The notes under the pieces: model-generated
What the model was told of the DNA's origin: nothing
Seen by the model: only the letters and a program-made list of their open reading frames with translations
Database searches by the model: none
Translations under genes and position numbers: made by a program
Assembly: GCA_017860345.1 (NCBI GenBank)
Contig: JAFNAV010000027.1
Coordinates: 1-53,632 of the forward strand
Source: Bacteroidota bacterium
GTDB lineage: Bacteria; Bacteroidota; Bacteroidia; Bacteroidales; Paludibacteraceae
DNA: 53,632 nucleotides
Reading direction: 5' to 3'
Shown here: piece after piece, positions 1-8,621 of the stretch
Position numbering within the stretch: the stretch's first letter is position 1
Layout of the letters: each line of letters starts with the position of its first letter

Positions 1-380
1 ACGATGCCGTGACATACAAAAGCGCTTTCATCATATCGGGAGGGAGTCTGGTTGCTTCAGGAGGTGCTACTGCTGTTCCGCAAGCTGCTTCCACTCAAAA
101 AACGGTATATATACGCTTTAGCACTCCGCTGGCTGCTTCTACTGTTATCAATATTCAGGATGCCTCCGGCAAATCCGTAATTTCATATAAAACTGCTAAA
201 TATGCGTATGCCGTTCTGGTGTCGTTACAGGCCTTGGCTGCCGAAACCTACTACGTTTATACCGGTGGTAGTGTAGCTGGTAATGAGCAAAACGGTTATT
301 ACAACAATGGAATTTACACTCCGGGAACACTGAGGGGCAGTTTTACAATCAGTAATTCGATTACAAGTGTAGCTTTCTAA
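1..380 (+). CDS. C-terminal fragment of a secreted carbohydrate-binding-domain protein (5' end outside window)
   Basis: The reading frame is open from the first bases of the window (codons begin at base 3) to a TAA at 378-380, so this is the tail of a larger gene. The GTG at 9 is an internal Val codon, not a start. The residues are rich in Gly, Ser, Thr and Tyr, with the pattern YKSAFIISGGSLVASGG and later YVYTGG and YTPGT. This resembles the C-terminal part of Bacteroidota carbohydrate-binding-domain proteins (DUF4353 type), in which an all-beta domain ends the chain. The family assignment rests on remembered pattern only. No catalytic motif is visible. A strong terminator follows at 405-450. 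Confidence 0.55.
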   Translation, partial: DAVTYKSAFIISGGSLVASGGATAVPQAASTQKTVYIRFSTPLAASTVINIQDASGKSVISYKTAKYAYAVLVSLQALAAETYYVYTGGSVAGNEQNGYYNNGIYTPGTLRGSFTISNSITSVAF

Positions 381-404
381 ATTTATTGTTTTTGATTTCA
401 GAAA

Positions 405-450
405 AATACCGGATTATCATTTGCATAAAATTTTATCCGGTATTTTTTTA
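405..450 (+). terminator. Intrinsic terminator after the carbohydrate-binding protein gene
   Basis: The arm AATACCGGAT (405-414) pairs with ATCCGGTATT (435-444), followed by a run of T to 449. It lies 25 nt after the upstream stop codon and before the helicase promoter, so it separates the two transcription units. Confidence 0.8.
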
Positions 451-471
451 TATTTTTCAGGGCTATTTCTG

Positions 472-479
472 TATCTTTG
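472..479 (+). promoter_or_regulatory. Bacteroidota -7 box for the RecD-like helicase
   Basis: TATCTTTG matches TAnnTTTG exactly. The preferred ATG is only 6 nt downstream at 485, about where transcription should begin, so the mRNA may be leaderless or nearly so. No clear -33 TTTG is seen; the T-rich tail of the preceding terminator lies in that position. Confidence 0.5.
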
Positions 480-484
480 TTTTC

Positions 485-1882
485 ATGTTACAGAATTATA
501 TATCGTCAGGTATACGTGCCGAATTACCTTTTGAACCTACCGAACAGCAGGCTCAACTTATTGATTTTTTGGGCGAATTTCTGATGGCTGACAATCCTGA
601 AAAAATTTTTCTGCTTCGCGGATATGCCGGAACCGGAAAAACATCGGTAGTAAGCGCCCTGGTAAGAGCGCTTAATGCCCTGAAACAAAAAACCATGCTA
701 CTGGCGCCTACCGGACGTGCGGCTAAAGTTATTTCGGGTTACTCAGGATTTCCTGCATTTACCATCCACAAGCGCATTTACAGACAAAAAGCAATGGGCG
801 ATTATCGGTTTCAACTGGCTGATAATCTTTTTAATCACACCCTTTTTATTGTTGATGAAGCGTCGATGATATCGAATACAGGCGGCGATGCCGAATTTGG
901 GTCGGGGCGGTTGCTCGACGATTTAATAGAGTTTGTATACAGCGGCGAAGGTTGTAGCCTTATTCTCTTAGGCGATACAGCTCAGTTGCCTCCGGTAATG
1001 CAACCACACAGCCCGGCACTCGAAAAAGATAAACTTGCCGGTTACGGACTTCGGGTTTACGACTTTGTTCTTACACACGTAGTGCGTCAGGCTCTTGAGA
1101 GCGGTATTCTGTACAATGCCACACGTCTGCGTAAAATGATTGTTGAAGAAAAAACATCTGATTTCCCTAAATTTGATGTAGCCGGATATAAAGATATAAG
1201 TCACCTCAATGGCATGGATTTGATTGATGAAATCCAGCGGGCATACGATGGTGTAGGGGTGGAGGATACTATTGTAATTACCCGTTCAAATAAACGTGCA
1301 AATATCTACAACAATGGTATCAGATCCAGAGTAATGCTTAAAGAAGAGGAACTCACTAATGGTGATTTACTGATGGTTACGAAAAATAATTATTACTGGA
1401 ACAAGCCCTACAAAGAGATTGATTTTATTGCTAATGGCGATATTCTGGAAGTAGTACGCGTCAGAAAATATAAAACCATGTATGGTTTCAGGTTTGCTGA
1501 TCTTACACTTCGTTCGCTTGATTATGATTGGGAAATTGATGCTCTTATCTGGCTGGATTTGCTGCAAAGCGATTCGCCTAAAAGCTCTAATGCTCTGCAT
1601 CAAAAGCTGTTTGAAGCTATTGCTGAGGATTATCCTGAAATTACAAACCGAAAATTTCTTATCAAAACAATATACGAAAGTGAATTTTTTAACGCTTTAC
1701 AGGTAAAATTTGCTTACGCAGTTACTTGCCATAAAGCGCAGGGCGGACAGTGGAAAAAAGTGTTTGTTGACCCGGGGCAGATTTCGGACGAACAAGTGAA
1801 CAGTGATTTTTATCGTTGGATGTATACAGCTCTTACTCGTGCCACCGATACCGTATTTCTCGTCAATTTTCCTGATACCTGA
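485..1882 (+). CDS. RecD-like superfamily 1 DNA helicase / AAA ATPase
   Basis: This 465-residue protein is a predicted ATP-dependent DNA helicase of the RecD/Dda-like superfamily 1, cytoplasmic, probably acting in recombination or repair. Seen from the ATG at 485: a Q-motif-like TEQQ near residue 20, Walker A GYAGTGKT at about 46-53, Walker B IVDEAS, a Q-containing motif III (GDTAQLPPV), and a C-terminal UvrD/RecD-like block with CHKAQGGQW and YTALTRAT, the last being motif VI with its arginine. An upstream TTG (386) would add 33 residues, but that stretch runs through the terminator hairpin and the promoter, so the ATG at 485 is preferred. RecB and RecC partners are absent nearby. Similar stand-alone helicases are common in Bacteroidota. 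The exact substrate is not shown. Confidence 0.85.
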   Translation: MLQNYISSGIRAELPFEPTEQQAQLIDFLGEFLMADNPEKIFLLRGYAGTGKTSVVSALVRALNALKQKTMLLAPTGRAAKVISGYSGFPAFTIHKRIYRQKAMGDYRFQLADNLFNHTLFIVDEASMISNTGGDAEFGSGRLLDDLIEFVYSGEGCSLILLGDTAQLPPVMQPHSPALEKDKLAGYGLRVYDFVLTHVVRQALESGILYNATRLRKMIVEEKTSDFPKFDVAGYKDISHLNGMDLIDEIQRAYDGVGVEDTIVITRSNKRANIYNNGIRSRVMLKEEELTNGDLLMVTKNNYYWNKPYKEIDFIANGDILEVVRVRKYKTMYGFRFADLTLRSLDYDWEIDALIWLDLLQSDSPKSSNALHQKLFEAIAEDYPEITNRKFLIKTIYESEFFNALQVKFAYAVTCHKAQGGQWKKVFVDPGQISDEQVNSDFYRWMYTALTRATDTVFLVNFPDT

Positions 1883-2136
1883 CACCGCATATTCATGAGT
1901 GTGAAAGCTATTTATATAGCTGGTCAATAGTATTTTAATAGTTCTTTTTATTATATAAAATTTGTATACAATAACCTCAAAACTTCAGAACATTCAATTT
2001 ACCGAACTACTGTGTTTATGCTCATTTCTTGTTCATTTATTTCAAATTTATCTTAATTTTCTTTCGTTCAGGGTATTATCAAAAGAAAATTCAATCGTTT
2101 TATTAAAATGTGTGAAATAATACAAAAATAAATATA
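1883..2136. other. AT-rich intergenic region without a recognisable gene
   Basis: About 250 nt of AT-rich DNA lie between the helicase and the lipoprotein operon. A short imperfect palindrome (AGCTATTTATATAGCT) is near 1906-1921 but has no T-run. No tRNA, riboswitch or sizeable ORF was recognised. Confidence 0.5.
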
Positions 2137-2144
2137 TATATTTG
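2137..2144 (+). promoter_or_regulatory. -7 box for the lipoprotein/OmpA operon
   Basis: TATATTTG is an exact TAnnTTTG match 28 nt before the ATG at 2173. The upstream element is weak (TGTG at 2111-2114). Confidence 0.5.
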
Positions 2145-2172
2145 CATAAAGAAACTTATTCATAAACGAATC

Positions 2173-3858
2173 ATGAAAAAATTATTTGACTTCAAAATTG
2201 TGCTGATGGTCATTATCAGCTTTTTAATGTTATCTTGTATGGTAGATAACAATTTGGACGACGAACTGAAATTTGACCAGTCGCTGGCCGTGCCTATCGG
2301 TGATGCCGAACTCAGTATTGAGGATATTCTGAATCGTTTGGATTCTGTTAAAGACTATATCTCTACCAATCAGGATTCAATATTTTTTTCCTACACCGAT
2401 TCTCTGGTTTGGAGTTTAAGAGACATACCGATGATGGGGCTTACCAATACCATTACCAAATCTCATACTTTGCCTTATCCATATACTATACCTGCCGGAA
2501 ATACGTATAATGTAGAGATGGATGATGTCATAGATTTAGGTATAAACGATAATCTTGAAGACCAAAGAATTGATAGTATTATTGCCTATTCGGCTCAGCT
2601 AAGTTTCACTTTAAACAAAAATCAACTCAATATAAATCCTTCGGATGTTAAGATTACCTTTACATTCCCCTCCGGAAATGCTTCTCAAGGCGATTTAAAA
2701 TTTACCAATAGTAGCGATAATGCTGGTATTGTTTACCAACCAACAGCTTTTGGGGTACCCGGTAATGTTACTTTACCTTCTTTCGCTTTGGCATTGCGCA
2801 AGTCAGGAGTGAATTTATCCACATTGCCTGTTCATGTAAATATCGCCATAAAACCCAGTTCTTCGGTTGCTACTCTTACACAATCGTCGGTTTCTATCAG
2901 TATGAAGGTCACGGATTTAGCTTTCAAGTATGCCAGAGGTCTGTTTAGTCCTACACTTACAAACGATAATCAGATAGAAAACATTGATCTTACCGATTTT
3001 ATGAAATCTTTACCGGAAGGGCTGTTCAGACTTTCGGAACCTGCTATTAATTTCAGTATCAGGAATAGTCTCGGTATCAAAATAGGTCTTAATGTTGATT
3101 ATTTTAAAGCTTACCACAGCGATAATTCCCTTGGCGAAGTTTATGCCGACTTTGGCAATGGCAGGCGGGATACTCAGATAAGTATTAGCCCGGCCCGTAA
3201 AATAGGCGAAACTGTAACCACTTTGTATACAATAAATAATGCTAATGGTAAACTGGACGCACTATTCGACAACAATCCTATTTACGATATGCTTTCGTAT
3301 CAGTTTAATTCCGTAAACCTCAGAAAAGACTCAGTGGGGGCTCAGGACTTTATAACACCTAAAGGAAAGTTGAAACTGGATTTTGATGTCAGAGTACCTC
3401 TGAAGTTTAATGCGGGCAGCTATGTAGCATTTTCAGATACTATCAAAAATATTGACCTTGACAGCCTTCTTAAAGAAGATTATCTTGAAAAAGCAATTAT
3501 TGTGCTAAAAGTTACCAACGGGCTTCCTATCGGAGTGCAGGTAAAACCGGTTTTTCTGGCAGAGGACTATACTCCTTTGGATGATAGCCTTCAGCCCGAT
3601 TCGGTGCAGGTAAGTCCGGCACCGGTTACAAGTCAGGGGGCAGTGATAAAGGATAATATTGAAGCCCAGAATGTACAAATAGAAATCGAAAAAGATCAGT
3701 TTACCGAATTTAAAAAAGCCAAACACCTTTATCTTCATGTGTTGCTTAAAGGCGATAATGGTGAAAAAATATTCTTTGAAAAATCCAATAGCATTCAGTT
3801 TAAACTTGGCATATGGGTGAAAGGGGATTATACATTAAATCTTAAGTCGAATAACTAA
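2173..3858 (+). CDS. Unrecognised outer-envelope lipoprotein
   Basis: This is a 561-residue protein of unknown function. The N-terminus is a lipoprotein signal: two Lys, a hydrophobic stretch, then LMLSC with the acceptor Cys at residue 22, followed by acidic residues, which in Bacteroidota often mark export to the outer membrane. The mature part is Ser/Asn/Asp-rich with alternating hydrophobic residues, suggesting beta-sandwich domains; no enzyme motif is seen. The stop is 16 nt before the next gene, a DUF5723/OmpA protein, so the two are very likely co-transcribed and may form one envelope complex. That pairing is inference from spacing. I do not recognise the family. Confidence 0.8.
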   Translation: MKKLFDFKIVLMVIISFLMLSCMVDNNLDDELKFDQSLAVPIGDAELSIEDILNRLDSVKDYISTNQDSIFFSYTDSLVWSLRDIPMMGLTNTITKSHTLPYPYTIPAGNTYNVEMDDVIDLGINDNLEDQRIDSIIAYSAQLSFTLNKNQLNINPSDVKITFTFPSGNASQGDLKFTNSSDNAGIVYQPTAFGVPGNVTLPSFALALRKSGVNLSTLPVHVNIAIKPSSSVATLTQSSVSISMKVTDLAFKYARGLFSPTLTNDNQIENIDLTDFMKSLPEGLFRLSEPAINFSIRNSLGIKIGLNVDYFKAYHSDNSLGEVYADFGNGRRDTQISISPARKIGETVTTLYTINNANGKLDALFDNNPIYDMLSYQFNSVNLRKDSVGAQDFITPKGKLKLDFDVRVPLKFNAGSYVAFSDTIKNIDLDSLLKEDYLEKAIIVLKVTNGLPIGVQVKPVFLAEDYTPLDDSLQPDSVQVSPAPVTSQGAVIKDNIEAQNVQIEIEKDQFTEFKKAKHLYLHVLLKGDNGEKIFFEKSNSIQFKLGIWVKGDYTLNLKSNN

Positions 3859-3874
3859 ACTAACTGATTGAAAA

Positions 3875-6310
3875 ATGAAAAAATTTATTGCTTCACTATT
3901 GATTGCATCTGGTTTAAGTTTGTTGTCTTTGTATGAGCTTCGCGCTCAGCAGGTCAACACCCTGTATTTTATTGAAAATGCGCCTGTGCGTCACTATCTG
4001 AATCCGGCTTTTCAGCCTTTGAGTAATTTTTATTTAGGACTACCTGCTTTAGGATATTCGCAGTTTGGTGTTGGAAACAATAGCTTTACCATCAGCTCTT
4101 TATCGGCTGATAAAAACAAATTGTACAGCTCGCTCAGACTAAATACCATGCTCAATACTGATCTGCAGGTGAACTTACTTGATTTTGGTTTTAGAGTAAA
4201 AGATGCGTACTGGACTTTTGCCCTGACGCAAAAAGTTGATGCACAGGTTAGTATGCCTAAAGATTTGTTTAAATTATTGCTGTTTGGCACTCCCGAAATG
4301 GAAAATAATATTTATAATCTGGGGTCGCTAACGGTTGGTGCTAACGCTTATACTGAGGCTGCTCTGGGATATTCCCGAATACTTAATGATAAATGGACCA
4401 TCGGAGCTAAAGCAAAATTCTTATACGGCATGGCTAATGTGTCGGGTACTTTTGATAACTTTACCCTGAATGCCGGTATCGATTCCTGGACTATTAAAGC
4501 TAATGGTACTTTAAATGGCTCGTCGCTGGCCAAAGTGACTGTTGGTGACGATCTCGGGTCGGTCGACGCTGAGTTTGACCCGGAAGATACAAGTGTGTAT
4601 ACACATCCGGCCGGTTTAGGAGGTGCTTTTGATTTGGGAGCCACCTTTAAACCAACTGAAGCGCTTACTCTGGCTGCTTCTGTAATTGATTTGGGAATGA
4701 TAAGATGGTCGAGAAATGTAAACAATATTGGCTACAATACCGATTATGCCTTTACGGGAATGGGTAGTTTTGATGGTTCCCTTTTCGACAATGTTGATAT
4801 GGAACAAATTGGCGATTCGTTGTTGGATGCTTTCCAAAACGCAGTAATTACGAATCAAAGCACCAAGGCCTATACATCTTATCTCAGTCCTAAGTTAAAC
4901 CTGAGCGCTGAATACGGCATTCTGAAAAATGCCATTACTTTCGGTCTTTTATCGCGTACATTAATCAAACGAAAAGCTATTTACGAAGAAATTACTACTT
5001 CGTTAAATCTTCGTCCTGCCAACTGGATGAATATGTCGTTCAGCTATTCGCTGCTCAATGGAAAAGCCAGCAATTTTGGTTTTGGGTTAGGGTTCAGAGT
5101 GTTGATGCTCAATGCTTTTGTTGCTGCTGATTATCTCCCCACTACGTATACGAAAATCAGATTGAGTGATTTGGGATTGGATAATTCCGAATCAGGCTCA
5201 TCCGACCAGATTACAGTGCCTTATAGAACCAACCGGGTTAATCTTGCAATTGGATTTAATCTCGTGTTTGGAAACAAACAAGACGAAGACAAAGACGGGG
5301 TAAGCAATAGATGTGATATATGTCCGGGTACGCCTTTGAATGTGAAAGTAAAAAAAAACGGCTGTCCGGTAGACGCGGATGGTGATAACGTACCGGATTA
5401 TTTAGATAAATGTCCGGATACCCCGGCTGAGGCTATTCATAGTGTTGATAAACAAGGCTGTCCGCTGGATACCGACAAAGATGGTGTACCGGATTATTTG
5501 GATAAATGCCCGGATACCCCCCTGGGTCAGGCAGGTAAAGTTGATGCCAATGGTTGCCCTATAGATGAAGATAAAGACGGAGTTAGCGACTTTGAAGATC
5601 ATTGTCCGGGTACACCCGAGGGCGTTAAAGTAGATGAAAATGGATGCCCGTTTGATGAAGATGGCGATGGGGTAAGCGATTTTCTTGACCTTTGCCCTGG
5701 TACACCCAAAGCCGCCAAAGGAATGATAGATAAAAATGGTTGCCTGCTGGATACTGATAACGATAGCGTGCCCGACTATATGGATCAGTGCCCCGACACT
5801 CCGGCTGCTGCCCGTGGTATGGTGAACGAAAAAGGGTGTCCGCGCGATACTGATAACGATGGAATACCGGATTATTTAGACAACTGTCCGAAAATAGCTG
5901 GTGTGGCTGCAAATCAGGGTTGCCCCGAGGTGAAAAAAGAAGTTCGCACGCTGTTTCAGAAAGCGCTTCAGGGCATTCAGTTTGAAACAGGTAAAGATCT
6001 TATCAAAGTTTCGTCGTACCCAATTCTTAATCAGATAGCCAAGGTGCTTTTGTCAAACCCTACTTATTTGATAGAAGTTCAAGGACATACCGATAATGTG
6101 GGAAAAGCGGATTTAAATAAAACTTTGTCCGAAAAAAGGGCGATAGCCGTTCAAAAATACCTGATAAATAAGGGAGTGTCATCAACCAGAATTACAGCAA
6201 AAGGATTTGGCGATACATTGCCCGTGGCGAAGAACGATACGCCTGCTAACAGAGCAAAAAACCGACGGGTAGAGTTTGTTTTGTCTTTCGAAGAAATTAA
6301 ATACGAATAA
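3875..6310 (+). CDS. DUF5723-like beta-barrel protein with thrombospondin type 3 repeats and OmpA domain
   Basis: The 811-residue protein has a signal peptide (about residues 1-25, ending ELRAQQ) and a long N-terminal region (about 30-465) of alternating beta-type sequence resembling the Bacteroidota DUF5723 family. Then come seven thrombospondin type 3 calcium-binding repeats (about 469-685; units such as DEDKDGV with paired Cys and CPDTP), and a C-terminal OmpA peptidoglycan-binding domain (about 700-805) with GHTDNVGKADLN and NRRVEF. Known domain roles suggest an outer-membrane or periplasmic protein tethered to peptidoglycan through a calcium-stiffened stalk. It follows a lipoprotein gene at 16 nt and ends in a terminator at 6326-6361. 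The substrate or function of the N-terminal domain is unknown. Confidence 0.85.
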   Translation: MKKFIASLLIASGLSLLSLYELRAQQVNTLYFIENAPVRHYLNPAFQPLSNFYLGLPALGYSQFGVGNNSFTISSLSADKNKLYSSLRLNTMLNTDLQVNLLDFGFRVKDAYWTFALTQKVDAQVSMPKDLFKLLLFGTPEMENNIYNLGSLTVGANAYTEAALGYSRILNDKWTIGAKAKFLYGMANVSGTFDNFTLNAGIDSWTIKANGTLNGSSLAKVTVGDDLGSVDAEFDPEDTSVYTHPAGLGGAFDLGATFKPTEALTLAASVIDLGMIRWSRNVNNIGYNTDYAFTGMGSFDGSLFDNVDMEQIGDSLLDAFQNAVITNQSTKAYTSYLSPKLNLSAEYGILKNAITFGLLSRTLIKRKAIYEEITTSLNLRPANWMNMSFSYSLLNGKASNFGFGLGFRVLMLNAFVAADYLPTTYTKIRLSDLGLDNSESGSSDQITVPYRTNRVNLAIGFNLVFGNKQDEDKDGVSNRCDICPGTPLNVKVKKNGCPVDADGDNVPDYLDKCPDTPAEAIHSVDKQGCPLDTDKDGVPDYLDKCPDTPLGQAGKVDANGCPIDEDKDGVSDFEDHCPGTPEGVKVDENGCPFDEDGDGVSDFLDLCPGTPKAAKGMIDKNGCLLDTDNDSVPDYMDQCPDTPAAARGMVNEKGCPRDTDNDGIPDYLDNCPKIAGVAANQGCPEVKKEVRTLFQKALQGIQFETGKDLIKVSSYPILNQIAKVLLSNPTYLIEVQGHTDNVGKADLNKTLSEKRAIAVQKYLINKGVSSTRITAKGFGDTLPVAKNDTPANRAKNRRVEFVLSFEEIKYE

Positions 6311-6325
6311 GCTTATACATTTCAA

Positions 6326-6361
6326 AAAAAAGGAACTTTTATTTAAGAGTTCCTTTTTTTG
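6326..6361 (+). terminator. Intrinsic terminator of the lipoprotein/OmpA operon
   Basis: AAAGGAACT (6329-6337) pairs with AGTTCCTTT (6348-6356), followed by a T-run, 19 nt beyond the OmpA-protein stop. Confidence 0.8.
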
Positions 6362-6406
6362 TATAAAAAAACTGCCAAAATTTATGGTTTTTTGCTTGTA
6401 TTTTAA

Positions 6407-6414
6407 TACTTTTG
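6407..6414 (+). promoter_or_regulatory. Candidate -7 box for yebC
   Basis: TACTTTTG matches TAnnTTTG and is followed by C. It would give a leader of about 75 nt before the ATG at 6497. No good -33 element is seen. Confidence 0.4.
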
Positions 6415-6496
6415 CGCTCCGGAACTTAAAAACAAATTTTTTAAAAAACCGCTATAATAATCTGGTGCGTTAATTTTTACAGTAAAATAAAATTAT

Positions 6497-7210
6497 ATGG
6501 GAAGAGCGTTTGAATATAGAAAAGCTACCAAACTAAAACGTTGGGGTAATATGGCCCGCGTGTTCACTAAACTGGGTAAACAAATTACTATTGCTGTGCG
6601 CGAAGGTGGATCTGATCCTGATACCAACCCGCGTCTAAGGGTGCTTGTTCAGCAGTCGAAGAAAGAAAACATGCCAAAAGAAAATGTGGAACGCGCCATT
6701 AAAAAAGCTACATCCAAAGACGAAGCTGATTACAAAGAAATGGTGTACGAAGGATACGGACCTAATGGTATAGCCATTGTTGTAGAAACAGCTACCGATA
6801 ATCCTACCCGCACCGTTGCCAATATACGCAGTTATTTTAATCGTTACGGCGGTTCATTGGGCACTACTGGCTCTTTGCAGTTTCTTTTTGACCATAAATG
6901 CGTATTCAAAATAGCTGCCAAAGAAGGTGTATCGCTTGACGATTTGGAATTGGAACTAATTGATTTTGGAGTGGATGAGTTGGTCGAAGATGAAGATGCC
7001 ATAATTCTTTATGGTGAATTTCAATCATATTCATCTATTCAAAAACACCTTGAAGAAAATGGTTTCGAAATTTTCAGTGCCGAATTTGAGCGTATCCCCA
7101 ATGACATGAAAGAACTTAACGAGGAGCAAAAAGCGCAGGTAACCAAGTTGCTTGATAAGATTGAAGATGATGAAGATGTTCAGAACGTTTTTCACAACAT
7201 GGTAGAATAA
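6497..7210 (+). CDS. yebC: YebC/PmpR family (TACO1-like) protein
   Basis: The 237-residue length is typical for this family. The start MGRAFEYRKATKLKRWGNMARVF is the conserved N-terminal signature, and blocks such as NPRLRVLVQQ, NMPKENVERAIKKA and YEGYGPNG follow. Family members are cytoplasmic. They were named as transcriptional regulators; newer work ties the TACO1/YebC group to translation of difficult sequences, so the annotated role is uncertain although the family is not. The gene is monocistronic here: it has its own candidate promoter and a hairpin terminator (7217-7250) shared with the convergent acyltransferase gene. The C-terminus is acidic (EDDEDVQNVFHNM), as usual in the family. 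Confidence 0.95.
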   Translation: MGRAFEYRKATKLKRWGNMARVFTKLGKQITIAVREGGSDPDTNPRLRVLVQQSKKENMPKENVERAIKKATSKDEADYKEMVYEGYGPNGIAIVVETATDNPTRTVANIRSYFNRYGGSLGTTGSLQFLFDHKCVFKIAAKEGVSLDDLELELIDFGVDELVEDEDAIILYGEFQSYSSIQKHLEENGFEIFSAEFERIPNDMKELNEEQKAQVTKLLDKIEDDEDVQNVFHNMVE

Positions 7211-7216
7211 ATACAG

Positions 7217-7250
7217 AAAGAGCCGCGAAAAAAATTCACGGCTCTTTTTT
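7217..7250. terminator. Bidirectional terminator between yebC and the GNAT gene
   Basis: AAAGAGCCGCGAA (7217-7229) pairs with TTCACGGCTCTTT (7235-7247) with one mismatch, followed by T on the plus strand. The minus-strand copy overlaps the end of the convergent gene and has only a short T-tract, so it works best for yebC. Confidence 0.7.
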
Positions 7251-8331
7251 ATTTAAGTTCTTTCACGGTTTGTTTTTTTCTGGCTTCTTTCTTATCCGAG
7301 TGTTTTTCTTCTTTCAGCTTTTTCTTCTCAGCCTTTTCTTTTTGTTTAATCTCACGGGCAATTTTTTTCGCTTTCTTACGCTCTTCAAGTACTATTTTAA
7401 GATATTCAATATACGGTTCAATATATCTTTTGCGCTTGGTTTCAAGTAAGTCGGCCATGGTTACCATAATGCCCGATTCGTACACCGAACCAAAGTCATG
7501 ATCCTGAATTACGCCAAACATACGCATCGTGTCGGTAAGCCCGATGTAAGCATTGATAAGTGGTGGGATAGTTTCGCCTTCGTTGCGAATTGACTTTTGC
7601 AGCGCTTTGTAATCGCCGGAAATACTATTGTCGGCAAAAAGATTGGCCGCAATTTTCTTACTGCTTTTACTTATTTCAAGAGGCTTTTTAGGCCTTATTA
7701 ATTCGTCCTTATCCGGGAAGTGCTTAAACATATATTCATGAATAAGCTCACGTGCTGTAGTCGGATAATCTTTATATATGGTTACTTTTCCTATGAAATA
7801 CCGAGCATTTTTTATCGAATGAATCAACGCACCCAAACCATCCCAAAGATTATCGAGCGCAAAAAGACTTTTGGTACCCATTTTCGACGATTGATAATCG
7901 GGCTGAACAAATGCACGTCCTAATTCAATGGTATAAGGCAAATAGTCGGTTACAAACTTCTGGCTAAAAGTAAATAAGTGCGACATCACAAATCTGGGCT
8001 GTCCATTTTCATCTATCTCTACATCGTTGCCCGATAAATATCTGTAACCACCTACAATTTCTTCGGAATGAGGATCCCAAACTATCAGCTGTTTGTAGGG
8101 TTTTTCAAGATAATCGTATTCATCTGTATCTATCTCCTCACCGGTACCACCACCACCCGAACGAAAAGAGAGCTCACGCAGCCTACCTATTTCAATCATC
8201 ACATTGGGTGCATTATGCGCATCTACAATGTATATTTCGTTGTGAGCCTTGTTGGTTGGACGTAAAAATTTATCAGCGCTCAGCTCTTTCTTAATCAATC
8301 CTCTGTCGACTGGTGCTATAATTGACTTCAT
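7249..8331 (-). CDS. GNAT-family acyltransferase, hemolysin/OlsB/GlsB-like, with lysine-rich tail
   Basis: This 360-residue protein resembles the 'putative hemolysin' GNAT group that includes OlsB (ornithine lipid) and Bacteroides GlsB (glycine lipid) N-acyltransferases, which use acyl-ACP. Supporting stretches are LRELSFRSGGGGTGEEID, the YDYLEKPYKQLIVWD segment, IVGGYRYL and ELGRAFVQPDYQ, all typical of the family's acyl-donor fold. An O-acyltransferase partner (GlsA) is not next to it, so the lipid product is inference. The last 45 or so residues are a highly charged Lys/Glu tail (EERKKAKKIAREIKQKEKAE), perhaps a membrane- or nucleic-acid-binding helix. The ATG is at 8329-8331, with a candidate promoter at 8376-8383. 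It faces yebC. Confidence 0.65.
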   Translation of the reverse strand: MKSIIAPVDRGLIKKELSADKFLRPTNKAHNEIYIVDAHNAPNVMIEIGRLRELSFRSGGGGTGEEIDTDEYDYLEKPYKQLIVWDPHSEEIVGGYRYLSGNDVEIDENGQPRFVMSHLFTFSQKFVTDYLPYTIELGRAFVQPDYQSSKMGTKSLFALDNLWDGLGALIHSIKNARYFIGKVTIYKDYPTTARELIHEYMFKHFPDKDELIRPKKPLEISKSSKKIAANLFADNSISGDYKALQKSIRNEGETIPPLINAYIGLTDTMRMFGVIQDHDFGSVYESGIMVTMADLLETKRKRYIEPYIEYLKIVLEERKKAKKIAREIKQKEKAEKKKLKEEKHSDKKEARKKQTVKELK

Positions 8332-8375
8332 TAAAATTAGTGGATGTTTTTTATACCTAACTCAAAATGCAGCAA

Positions 8376-8383
8376 CAAAAGTA
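8376..8383 (-). promoter_or_regulatory. Candidate -7 box for the GNAT gene
   Basis: On the minus strand this reads TACTTTTG, an exact TAnnTTTG, 45 nt upstream of the start codon. The remainder of 8384-8621 is AT-rich spacer between divergent genes with no ORF recognised. Confidence 0.45.
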
Positions 8384-8621
8384 ATGTTTTTTTGATTTAT
8401 ACTTATAATTTTTAAATAAAATGTAATAATTTTTTGATACAATGATTGTATAATTATTAAAATTAGGTTAAAGGCAATTCGTATATATTGATTGTTTAAA
8501 CTCCGATAAAACTCAAAAAAAACGAATATCAATTATTTTACTAATTAAACCAATATATACACACTGAAATTCATAAAAAAATACGATTTTTGCATACCGT
8601 AATATCAAACATTAATATAAC

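Noticed and set aside
5281-5930. Tandem repeat or CRISPR-like array
   Set aside because: The repetition comes from coding thrombospondin type 3 units; units differ in sequence and length and there are no unique spacers.
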